Assembly (NCBI GenBank): GCA_964572955.1
Contig: CAZNGY010000002.1
Coordinates: 1-64,000, forward strand
Length of the DNA stretch: 64,000 nt
Reading direction: 5' to 3'
From: UBA3775 sp964572955
Lineage (GTDB): Bacteria; Bacillota; Clostridia; Lachnospirales; Lachnospiraceae
Both the position numbers and the translations under genes were made by a program. The notes below the pieces were generated by a model, which saw only the letters and a list, made by a program, of their open reading frames with translations, had not been told where the DNA came from and did no database searches. This document shows, one piece after another, positions 41,681-51,128 of this stretch. The number at the start of each line of letters is the position of its first letter. Within the stretch, counting starts at the first letter, position 1.

Positions 41681-43633
41681 TTAAGACAGTGGTTCGTTAG
41701 TTCCCCGACCTCCGAGAAGAGTTCCCGGTATACTTCTCACCCTGCTCTTAAAAGCTCTTTTGTTGTCATACATCAGTCTGTCGGCTTTAATGATAAACTC
41801 ATCAACAAGCGAATGTTCATCAGGTTTATTAATTGAAAGTCCGATACTTGCATGAATCTTATATGGTTTTCCCGAATCCCTGTTGTAATTATTCAGGTAA
41901 TTTCTTATGCTGTTAACGTAACGGTTTCCGCTTTCTTCAGCATTCTCTGCAATCCCGGCCACAACGAATTCATCACCGCCGAATCTTGAACAGATTTCAT
42001 ACTTTCTTGCATTAACAAGCATTGTATTTCCAAAAACTTTAAGTGCATTATCTCCTTCCGAATGACCATAGTTGTCATTTATGACCTTCAAATCATCCAT
42101 ATCAATGCTTGCAACGTACATTCCCCATCCGTTATTTATACACGTTTTCATCATCTCCGGTATCGCAGTATAAAATCCCCTTCGGTTTAGAAGTTTGGTA
42201 AGCGGATCCCGTATATACATCTCCGCCATCTTTTCATTTACTTCCTCCAACCTTTTATTTGCCATGCTCAGAGATTTTTGGTTTCTGAAAATCTCAAGTG
42301 TATTTCCGACTGCATAATTAAATATCACCAGCTTATCAAAAAATACATCTGTATCCTGTATTTCATGAACCGCATATCCGAAACAGTTTCCTGCTGAGTG
42401 AACCGGCAATACTATAAGCGGGCTGTCATAAGCAAGAAAAGTTTCAATGTTCGGAACCAGCTCACGTTTATTAAATACCGTTCCTACTTCTATTTCCGTG
42501 CCTTTTCTCTTTACCAGAACACGCATTTTTTCGTCGTCATCGTCTTCCTGTCTATGAGCGCCATAACTGAATTCCTTTATTGATTTATCAACAGCTATTA
42601 TTCCGTTTGATACCATATAACTGTGCATTATTGTCGCAACCTGTATTATACTGTCCTTAGTTCCGACAAGTGTCTGCATTTCATACATTATTGACTGATA
42701 GGAAACATACTCCTTATTGGAATAATATAAGCCAAAAATAACATCCGGCGAAACATAATAATTCTTTTTTTCACATCCGCATGACCCACCGATTTTGAAA
42801 GAATACGGAATCTTACAATCCTTTTCAGACTGTATGCCGTCCAGGCAATCTTCGACAAGCTCAAAAATTTTCTTTCCCGCCGTTTCATAATCCAATTCAC
42901 ATGTCGTTAGTTCCGGGTCATTCCATTTTGACCTTGGAATTCCGTCAAACCCGGTTACAATAACATCCTCAGGCACTTTAAGTCCCCTTATTTTAAGCTG
43001 TTTGCATGTTTCAATTGCCATTGCATCATTTGCACATATAATTGCTTCCGGAATGTCTTTTTTAAGCAGTTCATCAACCGCTTCTTTTATCGGTCCTTCC
43101 CAAAAATATCCATAGACAAATCTTTCTTTTTCAAAAGGGATCCTGTTTTCTTTTAATACTTTCTTATAAACCTCTTCCCTTTCTTCAGAAAACTCATTAT
43201 TAGGTTGTCCCGATATATAATCCACTCTTCTGCATCCGTGTTCTTCCACAACATGCCTTACAAGTTTCTCAAATGCACCGGCACAATCCATTCTGATATT
43301 TACTGCCCCTTCAAGGTATCTGTCAATCGAAATTATCGCTACGTTATCTCTTTTAGCCGCTCTCACTATCATATCCAGACTTTTTTGTTCCTGTATCGTT
43401 TCCGAAAAACAGATAACGGCATCAAACCCCTCAAAACAGATGTTTTTAAATATCGAGCTTTCACCTGTATATGACGTTTCACCTTCCTTTATGAGCGACG
43501 AGGTGCCGAACACAACCATAGCACACCTTTTTTCTTTTAAAACACTATAAAGTGTTCTTATCCATTTAGTATTCGAACCGTCACTTACATTTGCTATGCA
43601 TACGGCAATCCGCTTATTCTCCAGTGTTTTCAT
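41681..43633 (-). CDS. LacI-type sugar-sensor / GGDEF diguanylate cyclase
   Basis: A 650-aa soluble protein. Residues 1 to about 300 form a LacI/periplasmic-binding-like sensor (RIAVCIANVSDGSNTKW, IICANDAMAIETCKQL, VIVTGFDGIPRSKW) without the usual N-terminal HTH. A middle GAF-like region follows, then a GGDEF domain (about 480-650; DPLTKLLNRRGFY and SRFGGDEFVVAG). It should make cyclic di-GMP. The inhibitory I-site position reads RKYE rather than RxxD, so feedback may be weak. It lies 24 bp after corA. Confidence 0.9.
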   Translation of the reverse strand: MKTLENKRIAVCIANVSDGSNTKWIRTLYSVLKEKRCAMVVFGTSSLIKEGETSYTGESSIFKNICFEGFDAVICFSETIQEQKSLDMIVRAAKRDNVAIISIDRYLEGAVNIRMDCAGAFEKLVRHVVEEHGCRRVDYISGQPNNEFSEEREEVYKKVLKENRIPFEKERFVYGYFWEGPIKEAVDELLKKDIPEAIICANDAMAIETCKQLKIRGLKVPEDVIVTGFDGIPRSKWNDPELTTCELDYETAGKKIFELVEDCLDGIQSEKDCKIPYSFKIGGSCGCEKKNYYVSPDVIFGLYYSNKEYVSYQSIMYEMQTLVGTKDSIIQVATIMHSYMVSNGIIAVDKSIKEFSYGAHRQEDDDDEKMRVLVKRKGTEIEVGTVFNKRELVPNIETFLAYDSPLIVLPVHSAGNCFGYAVHEIQDTDVFFDKLVIFNYAVGNTLEIFRNQKSLSMANKRLEEVNEKMAEMYIRDPLTKLLNRRGFYTAIPEMMKTCINNGWGMYVASIDMDDLKVINDNYGHSEGDNALKVFGNTMLVNARKYEICSRFGGDEFVVAGIAENAEESGNRYVNSIRNYLNNYNRDSGKPYKIHASIGLSINKPDEHSLVDEFIIKADRLMYDNKRAFKSRVRSIPGTLLGGRGTNEPLS

Positions 43634-43657
43634 ATCTCCCCCAAGGTATTTTCCACA

Positions 43658-44599
43658 TTACAGCATCTTAATCTTTCTGAGTATCACCATCGTAATTGCA
43701 CAGACCAAAACTATTACCCCACAGATTATTTCAAAACCATACGCCGTTGCCGATAAAGGCATCCATTCCTGAGCAACATTCATTCCATATACACCGGAAA
43801 TAATGTTAGGCACAGACATTACTATCGTTATGGCTGCAAGATATTTCATAACCCTGTTAAGACGGTTATCCATGATCGATGACATCAGCTCTCTCGTACC
43901 ATTAAGTATGTCTCTGTATATTCCCGTCATTTCAATAGCCTGCTTGTTTTCTACTATTACATCCTCCAAAATTTCTTTATCCTCAGGATACTGTTTTATT
44001 TTCCCGTATCTGGTAAGCCTTTCAATAATTGCTCCGTTTGCCCTTAACGAGGTTGCAAAGTATACAAGCGTTGATTCAAGCTCATGTAAAGCAATAAGGT
44101 CCTTATCTTCCGTTGCATCACTGGTTCTTTCTTCAATTTCCGTTCGTCTTTTATCAATAACACGGAGGTTATTCTGATATACCATACAGGTTTTGTTCAA
44201 TATCTGATATACAAACCTCATCTGTTTTTTCGTTGAGAACTCTTTAACATTGTTCTTTACGAAGAAATCAAGGACCGGAGTATCCTGTGCACATACGGTA
44301 ATTATTACATTCTCTCTTATTATCATTCCCAGAGGAATTGTCGTATAGTTGTCCTGATCATGTCTTTTTTCGATTGCCGGAATATCGACAACTATAAAAG
44401 TATAATCATTACTTACATCAACTCGTGAACTTTCCTCATCATCCATTGCAGCTCTTACATCGGCAACATCAATGTCAAAAGTGTTTGCCAGATAAACACT
44501 TTCTTCATAAGAGGGGGCAACGGCCTTAATCCATCCGCCTTCTTCAAAAAACTGCTTTTCATGAAGCTTACCATTTTCAGTACGATAATATTTTATCAC
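43658..44599 (-). CDS. corA: CorA-family magnesium/divalent cation channel
   Basis: A 313-aa CorA-like protein with a large cytoplasmic N-terminal domain, a long helix and two C-terminal membrane segments. The signature GVYGMNV (YGMN) lies at the end of TM1, with VLVCAITMVILRKIKML as the tail. The start is set at the GTG (complement of 44597-44599) because GGAGG is 7 bases upstream; a GTG two codons earlier is too close. A TTGACA/TAAACT promoter is at 44716-44744. The roughly 110-nt leader does not look like an M-box. Confidence 0.9.
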   Translation of the reverse strand: MIKYYRTENGKLHEKQFFEEGGWIKAVAPSYEESVYLANTFDIDVADVRAAMDDEESSRVDVSNDYTFIVVDIPAIEKRHDQDNYTTIPLGMIIRENVIITVCAQDTPVLDFFVKNNVKEFSTKKQMRFVYQILNKTCMVYQNNLRVIDKRRTEIEERTSDATEDKDLIALHELESTLVYFATSLRANGAIIERLTRYGKIKQYPEDKEILEDVIVENKQAIEMTGIYRDILNGTRELMSSIMDNRLNRVMKYLAAITIVMSVPNIISGVYGMNVAQEWMPLSATAYGFEIICGVIVLVCAITMVILRKIKML

Positions 44600-44715
44600 A
44601 GCCACACCTCCGTTTAGTACTTCTTACATCTGAACAGCCGTATTATGTTCATAATCCGTATCTGACGGAGTAACCTCTCCGTTTCATATATTAAACATCT
44701 CCGACTATCTTTTTA

Positions 44716-44744
44716 AGTTTATATCTTTTGTTTTTTTGTGTCAA
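44716..44744 (-). promoter_or_regulatory. Promoter of corA-GGDEF
   Basis: On the minus strand TTGACA (complement of 44739-44744), a 17-bp spacer and TAAACT (complement of 44716-44721). The leader contains a hairpin ACGGAG/CTCCGT near 44664-44682. Confidence 0.65.
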
Positions 44745-44843
44745 TCTTATATAAAAAATAAACACAAATAATGCACATATAACGCCATCTTTTCACAATA
44801 ACCGCACAATATTATCCGGCTGTTCATGCTCATCTTAGTGTTT

Positions 44844-45821
44844 TCAACAGATTCTGGGAAGTCCCTCACCCCTTAGTTTTGAAAGACCGACTTTTCCGCC
44901 GATTTCCGTATTAAGTATAAGGTTTCCATCACCTTCGGTTACATAGCCTATTATTCGTGCATCCCTGCCGTAAGCACATCTTCTTATAATTTCAAGGACT
45001 TTTTCAGCTTCATTTCCGTCTGCTATTACTACGGCTTTTCCTTCATTTCCCATATACCAGCATTCAAGCCCCATAAGACCTGCAAAACTCTTAACAGACG
45101 GATTTACCGGGATTTTTTCCTCAAATATATTGATTTCCATACCGGAAACCTCTGCCATTTCTTTAAGAACTGTTGCCAGACCGCCTCTTGTAACGTCCCT
45201 CATTGCATGAACCGATTCTTTGTTTTGCCTCAACGCAGCCGCGATTTCCGTAAGGGGAGCCACATCAGATGCAATATCATTTTCCACTGACAGTCGTTCA
45301 GATAGAATTGCGGCATGATGATCTCCCATTGTACCTGTAACAATTACGGCATCGCCGGGCTTAATATTAATGGCAGACCAGTCAGCTTCCATGAATCCCA
45401 CTCCTGATGTATTTATAAAAACGCCGCCATTGCCTTCAACAACTTTAGTGTCTCCGGCAGCAATGACTACACCTGATTCTTCTGCTGTTTCTGCCATGCT
45501 TTCGGCTATTTTCCTGAGAATATCCGTATCCATTCCCTCTTCTATTATAAAACCGCATGTAATATACTTTGGTTTCGCCCCTCTAACCGCAAGATCGTTA
45601 ACCGTTCCGCATATTGCAAGTCTTCCGATATCTCCTCCTCGAAACATGATAGGATCAACCACAAAACTATCGGTTGTTACGGCAAGTTTCTCAGCTCCAG
45701 CCACTACCGTGGAATCCTCCATCTGTGAAAGAAGCTCATTTCCATAACTTCTGCTGAATATCTCATCCACAAGCTTTGATGTCATTTCACCACCGCTTCC
45801 GTGTGCCATTATTATTTTCAT
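44844..45821 (-). CDS. hypE: Hydrogenase maturation protein HypE
   Basis: HypE (325 aa) dehydrates the carbamoyl group delivered by HypF to a thiocyanate on its own C-terminal cysteine, giving the CN ligands of the NiFe site. It has the AIR-synthase-like fold: MAHGSGGEMTSKLVDEIF, AGDTKVVEGNGG and DVTRGGLATVL. The essential C-terminus is GLPRIC, with the Cys as the very last residue. It is the last gene of the ech-hyp cluster, 63 bp after hypD. Confidence 0.96.
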   Translation of the reverse strand: MKIIMAHGSGGEMTSKLVDEIFSRSYGNELLSQMEDSTVVAGAEKLAVTTDSFVVDPIMFRGGDIGRLAICGTVNDLAVRGAKPKYITCGFIIEEGMDTDILRKIAESMAETAEESGVVIAAGDTKVVEGNGGVFINTSGVGFMEADWSAINIKPGDAVIVTGTMGDHHAAILSERLSVENDIASDVAPLTEIAAALRQNKESVHAMRDVTRGGLATVLKEMAEVSGMEINIFEEKIPVNPSVKSFAGLMGLECWYMGNEGKAVVIADGNEAEKVLEIIRRCAYGRDARIIGYVTEGDGNLILNTEIGGKVGLSKLRGEGLPRIC

Positions 45822-45884
45822 TTTTTCCTCCGGATTTTAAGGTTTTCTCAGACAGAACTCTGACTTTACATCTGCCCGCTTCTT

Positions 45885-46928
45885 TTACCTGGTCTGGTTA
45901 TAGTAGGCACAACAGGCTCCTTCTTCCGAAACCATACATGCGCCCTGAGGATTAATCGGTGAACATATCTTTCCGAACAGCGGACAATCCACAGGTTTTA
46001 TTCTCCCCATCAGTACCTGTCCGCATCTGCACGCGGTATTCTTCACCGTATCCGTCTCATAATCATCTTTACCGGCATTCAGAAACTCATATTCTTCTTT
46101 TAATACCAGTCCCGATTCCTTTACACTTCCCATCCCACGCCAATAGGCATCTTTTTTCTTAAAGAAACGCCGTACCAGCCTTTCTGCCTCTTCGTTCCCG
46201 CTTTCGTTCACGGCATTTTGATAACAGTTATACACCTTGCCGCATCCCCGTTTTTTTATCGCCATACACAATGCCGCTGCCAGTTCCTCCGGTTTAAATC
46301 CCGCCACCACAAAAGGTATATTGTACTCTGACGCTGCATTTTCAAAGATATGGCTTCCTGTAACCGCACAAACATGTCCCGGGGCAAGAAAAGCATCTAT
46401 TTCCGCATTTTCCCTGCATAAAGCGTCAACTATAGGCGGCATCATTTTAACGGACGTAAGCAGCTTCACGTTTTTTATTTCCGCGTCAATAATATCATTT
46501 ACAAGCAGGGCATATGCCGGAACCGTTGTTTCAAATCCTACAGCCGCAAAAATAAAACACTTGTCCGGTTCTTTTTCTGCCATCGGAATAATATCAAGAG
46601 GAGAATAAACCATTCTTACATCCGCTCCTTCTCCTTTTGCCTGCGAAAGCGATTTTTTACTTCCCGGTACTCTTAACATATCCCCAAAAGATACTATTAC
46701 ATTTTGTCTGTTTTCCGACAGGCTGACAAGCTTATCTATATATGCCGCCGAAGTTACGCAGACCGGACACCCCGGACCTGATATCAGCTTTATTTTCGGA
46801 GAAATAAGTGTTCTTAAACCGCTCTTTGAAAGTGCAGACGTATGACTTCCGCAAATTTCCATAATTGTCATTTTTTCTCCGTCATACTCCGACAAAAACC
46901 TTACAAGTTCTTTTATTTCGGCCTTCAC
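45885..46928 (-). CDS. hypD: Hydrogenase maturation protein HypD
   Basis: HypD (347 aa) is the Fe-S scaffold on which Fe(CN)2CO is assembled with HypC. Motifs are EICGSHTSALSKSG, SGPGCPVCVT, APGHVCAVTG, CRCGQVLMG and the [4Fe-4S] cysteines in CPLFGKICSP plus the CMVSEEGACCAYY tail. It starts with GTG (complement of 46926-46928), overlapping the hypC stop by 4 bp (GTGA), with GGAGG upstream. Confidence 0.96.
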   Translation of the reverse strand: MKAEIKELVRFLSEYDGEKMTIMEICGSHTSALSKSGLRTLISPKIKLISGPGCPVCVTSAAYIDKLVSLSENRQNVIVSFGDMLRVPGSKKSLSQAKGEGADVRMVYSPLDIIPMAEKEPDKCFIFAAVGFETTVPAYALLVNDIIDAEIKNVKLLTSVKMMPPIVDALCRENAEIDAFLAPGHVCAVTGSHIFENAASEYNIPFVVAGFKPEELAAALCMAIKKRGCGKVYNCYQNAVNESGNEEAERLVRRFFKKKDAYWRGMGSVKESGLVLKEEYEFLNAGKDDYETDTVKNTACRCGQVLMGRIKPVDCPLFGKICSPINPQGACMVSEEGACCAYYNQTR

Positions 46929-47143
46929 TGCTTTCCTCCGTTCATAAGTTCAGCCAGTTCTTTCATCTCAAGTGCATCCCTGTCACTTAACTTTTGTATT
47001 ATGCATCCTGCATGTACAAGGACATAATCACCCTCCTTGATATCAACAACTCCGCTTCTTGCCCTTATTATGTTTCCGTCAAAATCTATTTCCGCATATT
47101 TTTCCTCTGTTTTTATAACCCTTCCGGGCATCGCAACACACAT
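46925..47143 (-). CDS. hypC: Hydrogenase maturation chaperone HypC
   Basis: A 72-aa HypC/HybG-type chaperone beginning MCVAMPGRVI; the N-terminal Cys carries the Fe(CN)2CO unit. It contains the expected GDYVLVHAGCIIQKL. It hands the iron group from HypD to the hydrogenase large subunit. A GGAGGT Shine-Dalgarno is present. It lies 60 bp after hypF and overlaps hypD. Confidence 0.96.
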   Translation of the reverse strand: MCVAMPGRVIKTEEKYAEIDFDGNIIRARSGVVDIKEGDYVLVHAGCIIQKLSDRDALEMKELAELMNGGKQ

Positions 47144-47203
47144 ATATGTTACCTCCGTCCATCATCTTTTTTCAATTCGAACACCGGCATCACGATTTAC
47201 ATT

Positions 47204-49471
47204 TTATATTATCTTTTCAAGATATTTTGATGCCAGATACAACTGTCCTGCCGCAATTCCGTCATCTCCCGGTGGGATTTCCCGGTTAAAGAAACATCTG
47301 TATCCGTCTTCCTCAAGCATATTCACGCATCTTTCAAGCAAAATCCGGTTTGCAAAACATCCGCCTCCGAATAATACACTGCATACACCCGGTTCTGCTG
47401 TTTTTCTCGTTATACATGCAACCCATTCCGAAATCCCATAAATGAATCCCCTTGCAAGCTTACTTTTGGGAACTCCCTCAAGTCTGGCTCTTACAATATC
47501 TTTAAGAAGTTCCACTGCATCTGCCGTAATAAAACCGTCTTCATCTTCATACAGCTTTAAATGAAGCTCATAAACCTCCTCCGTCTGTGCTGCTGCATAC
47601 TCAAGTTCACACGCACATTGACCTTCGTATTTATTTTCTCCGCAGATTCCGATTGCAAAAGCTGCCGCATCAAACAGTCTCCCCATTGAAGATGAATAGA
47701 CAACGCCAAAGTTGTTTTCAACTGCCTTAGATACAATTCTGCCATCACTTTCTCCAAAGTCAAGCCCGTCATCTCCCGACGATTCTCTGTTATTAAGTTC
47801 ATAAAGTGCCGAAAAGTCCTCTTTTTCTCCTGCCATATATGATGCAAAACAGATGCCCGCCTTTTTAGATGCACTGTCTCCTCCGGCAAGTTTTATTTCC
47901 TTTAAATGAGAAATCCTCTTTGCCGACTCAGGTCTTCCGAAAAACACTTCGCTTCCCCACATACTGCCATTTTCACCGAGTCCCGTCCCATCAAAACAAA
48001 ACATTATTACGTCTTCCTTTATGCAAAACTCAGCTGCTACAGCGGCTCCATGTGCTCTGTGATGATAAATTTCCACTCCGTCACGTCCTGATTTTTCTGA
48101 TGAAACGTATAACGGATGTGCATCATATGCTTTAAAGCCTTCTCTAAATGAAAACGCTTTCTTCATATATGCCATTCCCCTGTCATATTCATTTTTTACT
48201 CTTTCGTGTGACAAATCTCCGAAAGACTGACTGAGGAATATCCTTTTTTCATCCAAAAAGGCAAATACCCCTTTCATGTCGGCCCCAAAAGCCACACCGT
48301 TTCCGGAAATTTCCGTTTCAATCGGAAGCGGTACAACCCCCCGTCCCCTTCTCAAGGTCTGTTTCCTGTCGCACACAATCGCCATAATTGAATCATCAAC
48401 CGGAGTAAGTATTTTTCTGTTATTGTATAAAACTCCGATTTTTGAAAATCCGAGCATTTCATCATCATCTATTATAATCGGTTCTCCCGATAGATTGGCG
48501 CTTGTCATTACCAACGTCTCAAATTCAGCGGCAAGCATGTACTGCAAACCGTTTGAAGGAAGCATGATTCCTGCATAAGGACTTCCTGTCATAACTTCCT
48601 CACAAAGTCCCGGTTCTTTTGCCCTTACAAGAACTATCGGCCGTGATGTATCTTCAAGAAGAGCCTTTTCATCGTCACTGATCACACCATACTTTTCAGC
48701 TGTTTTTACATCTTTCACCATAATGGCAAACGGCTTTTTCTCTCTGTTCTTTATTTTTCTTACTTCTGCAACCGCCGCTTTTATTTTAGCATCAGCAGCT
48801 ATATGATATCCGCCTATATCTTTTACGGCAATCGCTCTGCCGCTTTTTAAATAATTTACCGCTTCCTTATATGCCTGCTTTCCATAACTTACATTCCCTT
48901 TTTCATCCCTGAAAATAAGCTCCGGGCCACAGTCAGGACAGGAATTTGTCTGTGCATACATACGCCTGTCACTCATTTTTTCATATTCTTCACGACAGCT
49001 TTTACACATATCAAATTCTGCCATTGTTGTGTTTGCCCTGTCATATGGGGTTTTATACATAATTGTATATCTCGGTCCGCATGAAGCACAACTTATAAAC
49101 GGATAACGGTATCTTCTGTTTCCCTTATCCCTCAGTTCATTTATACAGTTTTTACATATACTGATATCTGCCGGAAGAACCGGTACAATACTTTCGTCAT
49201 TACTTTCCGTAATGACAAAACCGTCAAACTCACGATAAGGCTTTTCCTCTGCTGTAACACTTTCGGGACATGCTCCCTCCGGAAATGAAACATAAAGGCG
49301 GTGGATTATATCCTCCACCGCCTTTTCAGAAACAGTCATTTCTATTTTCACTATTCCTCCGGAATTTCTAACAGTACCGCATATGCCCATTTCAGAAAAC
49401 ATCTTTGCGATATATGGACGATAGCCTATTCCCTGTACCAGACCGGAAACGGTAAATTCATAGGTTTTCAT
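47204..49471 (-). CDS. hypF: Carbamoyltransferase HypF
   Basis: HypF (755 aa) makes the carbamoyl group for cyanide ligands. In order: an acylphosphatase-like domain (about 1-90, VQGIGYRPYIAKMF), two zinc fingers (about 105-185, CKNC, CASCGPR, CKSC, CPDCGP), a YrdC-like domain (about 200-380, IAVKDIGGYHIAADA) and a Kae1-like carbamoyltransferase (about 390-755, HHRAHGAAVAAEF and FDGTGLGENGSMWG). It starts 15 bp after echF, so hydrogenase and maturation genes appear to share a transcript. Confidence 0.96.
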   Translation of the reverse strand: MKTYEFTVSGLVQGIGYRPYIAKMFSEMGICGTVRNSGGIVKIEMTVSEKAVEDIIHRLYVSFPEGACPESVTAEEKPYREFDGFVITESNDESIVPVLPADISICKNCINELRDKGNRRYRYPFISCASCGPRYTIMYKTPYDRANTTMAEFDMCKSCREEYEKMSDRRMYAQTNSCPDCGPELIFRDEKGNVSYGKQAYKEAVNYLKSGRAIAVKDIGGYHIAADAKIKAAVAEVRKIKNREKKPFAIMVKDVKTAEKYGVISDDEKALLEDTSRPIVLVRAKEPGLCEEVMTGSPYAGIMLPSNGLQYMLAAEFETLVMTSANLSGEPIIIDDDEMLGFSKIGVLYNNRKILTPVDDSIMAIVCDRKQTLRRGRGVVPLPIETEISGNGVAFGADMKGVFAFLDEKRIFLSQSFGDLSHERVKNEYDRGMAYMKKAFSFREGFKAYDAHPLYVSSEKSGRDGVEIYHHRAHGAAVAAEFCIKEDVIMFCFDGTGLGENGSMWGSEVFFGRPESAKRISHLKEIKLAGGDSASKKAGICFASYMAGEKEDFSALYELNNRESSGDDGLDFGESDGRIVSKAVENNFGVVYSSSMGRLFDAAAFAIGICGENKYEGQCACELEYAAAQTEEVYELHLKLYEDEDGFITADAVELLKDIVRARLEGVPKSKLARGFIYGISEWVACITRKTAEPGVCSVLFGGGCFANRILLERCVNMLEEDGYRCFFNREIPPGDDGIAAGQLYLASKYLEKII

Positions 49472-49485
49472 TTTCTGCTCCCGTT

Positions 49486-50025
49486 TTACATTTTGCTTAT
49501 TTTAAGCTCTATGCACTTTTTAGGACAATTCTTCTCACAAAGCCCGCATCCTATACACTTAGTCTTATCAAATTCCCATGTTTTTTCTGCTCTGTCAACC
49601 TTAATTGCCTGAACCGGACACTTCTTATCACATAAAGTACAATATACACAGACATCCTTGTCATAAACAGGATATTTCTTTTCTACTTCTTTATGGAACA
49701 CCGTAACTTTCTTTTCATATTCAGGCGGTGTATATCCCGGAACTATTTTCAGGCACTTCTTTACGCATTTTTCAACACAAAATCCGCACTGAACGCAGTC
49801 AAAATTGTTAATTTCCCAATTTCCGCTTCGCTTATCAACCTCTATGGCTCTCGGAGGGCAGAACTTTGAACAAAGAGAACATAATGTACATTTGTCAAAA
49901 TCAATTTCAATATGTCCTCTTGTTCTCTCCTTGTATTCAGCCGGCTTTTCAGGATAAGAGGTTGTAACCGGCTTTGAAAACAGGTTATTAAGGACATTTC
50001 CTGCAAATTTTAATGGTTTAGCCAT
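49486..50025 (-). CDS. echF: Ech hydrogenase ferredoxin subunit with four [4Fe-4S] motifs
   Basis: A 179-aa polyferredoxin that should pass electrons from ferredoxin to the small subunit. Four CxxCxxCxxxC sets are visible: CTLCSLCSKFC, CVQCGFCVEKC, CVYCTLCDKKC and CIGCGLCEKNC. Sets 1-2 and 3-4 look like an internal duplication (each pair spaced by an RSGNWEINN / AEKTWEFDK-type segment). The characterised EchF I know has two clusters, so this is about twice the expected content. It is 9 bp after echE. Confidence 0.9.
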   Translation of the reverse strand: MAKPLKFAGNVLNNLFSKPVTTSYPEKPAEYKERTRGHIEIDFDKCTLCSLCSKFCPPRAIEVDKRSGNWEINNFDCVQCGFCVEKCVKKCLKIVPGYTPPEYEKKVTVFHKEVEKKYPVYDKDVCVYCTLCDKKCPVQAIKVDRAEKTWEFDKTKCIGCGLCEKNCPKKCIELKISKM

Positions 50026-50034
50026 ATTCTCCTC

Positions 50035-51114
50035 CTATCTTTCCGTACAGCTTATACAAGGGTCTATTGAGAGAATGTAAAGAGGTACATCCGCAAGCTG
50101 TGCACCCTTTAATATTTCAACCATAGGTACAATGTTTGCAAAGGTAGGAGTTCTTAATCTCACTCTGTCAAGGAACTTAGTTCCGTTACCCTTTATATAA
50201 TAAACACCCTCGCCTCTTGGTTGTTCAAGTCGTATGAATGCCTCACCGGACGGATTACCTTTCACGACAATCCCAACCTCTCCCTTAGGCATTCGGTCTA
50301 TACACTGCTTAATAAGATTTATTGCAACAAAGATTTCATCTATACGCACCTTGGTTCTTGCATAGCAGTCACCATCAGTTTCAACACACATATTGAATTC
50401 AAGGTCCTTATACGCATCGTATCCGGTTTCCCTTAAATCCATGTGAACTCCTGAACCTCTCATAAAAGGTCCGAGTGCTCCCATTTCAAGAGCCATATCC
50501 TTTGAGAGAATACCGACACCCCTTAAGCGTCTGTTTACCGTAACATCCTTAAGGAAAGTATCTGCAACAACCCTTATTTCTTTTTCCATGTCCGCAAATC
50601 TTCTTCTGAACGCAAGAAGCATGTCATCCGGTACATCTTTTAAAAGTCCTCCAACCTTGTTTACTGAGAAAATACATCTTCCGCCGGTAGATTCCTCAAA
50701 CATATCAAGTACCTTTTCCCTTATTCTCCAACACTGGTAGAAAAGTGATTCAAAACCAAAGGCATCTGCATAAAGTCCGAGCCAAAGTAAATGTGAATGT
50801 ACTCTTGACATTTCAGCCCACATGGTACGAAGATACTTTGCCCTGTCAGGAATCTGTACGTTCATTGTTTTCTCAACAGCTTCACAATATCCCATTCCAT
50901 GCATAAAACTACAGATACCGCAAGTACGCTCTACTATATATACAAGTTCATTATAATCCTTTTTATTTACAAGGGATTCCAGTCCTCTGTGTACAAAACC
51001 TATTGACGGAACCGCCTCAACAACCTTTTCATCCTCCAACACAAGATCGAGATGAACCGGTTCCGGAAGAACCGGGTGCTGTGGTCCGAATGGAACTACG
51101 CTTTTTTTACTCAT
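50035..51114 (-). CDS. echE: Ech [NiFe] hydrogenase large subunit
   Basis: A 359-aa catalytic subunit of group 4 membrane-bound hydrogenase, homologous to NuoD. The two Ni-binding cysteine pairs are in ERTCGICSFMHG (about residues 63-74) and DPCISC near the end. The protein stops three residues after the last Cys, so there is no C-terminal extension of the type removed by a maturation endopeptidase. QHPVLPEPVHLDL at the N-terminus is also typical. A GGAGG Shine-Dalgarno precedes the ATG. Confidence 0.95.
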   Translation of the reverse strand: MSKKSVVPFGPQHPVLPEPVHLDLVLEDEKVVEAVPSIGFVHRGLESLVNKKDYNELVYIVERTCGICSFMHGMGYCEAVEKTMNVQIPDRAKYLRTMWAEMSRVHSHLLWLGLYADAFGFESLFYQCWRIREKVLDMFEESTGGRCIFSVNKVGGLLKDVPDDMLLAFRRRFADMEKEIRVVADTFLKDVTVNRRLRGVGILSKDMALEMGALGPFMRGSGVHMDLRETGYDAYKDLEFNMCVETDGDCYARTKVRIDEIFVAINLIKQCIDRMPKGEVGIVVKGNPSGEAFIRLEQPRGEGVYYIKGNGTKFLDRVRLRTPTFANIVPMVEILKGAQLADVPLYILSIDPCISCTER

Positions 51115-51128
51115 TAATTCTTCCTCCG

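Noticed and set aside
44606..44716. Magnesium (M-box) or yybP-ykoY riboswitch upstream of corA
   Set aside because: The leader is too short, and the conserved core sequences of either class are not found.
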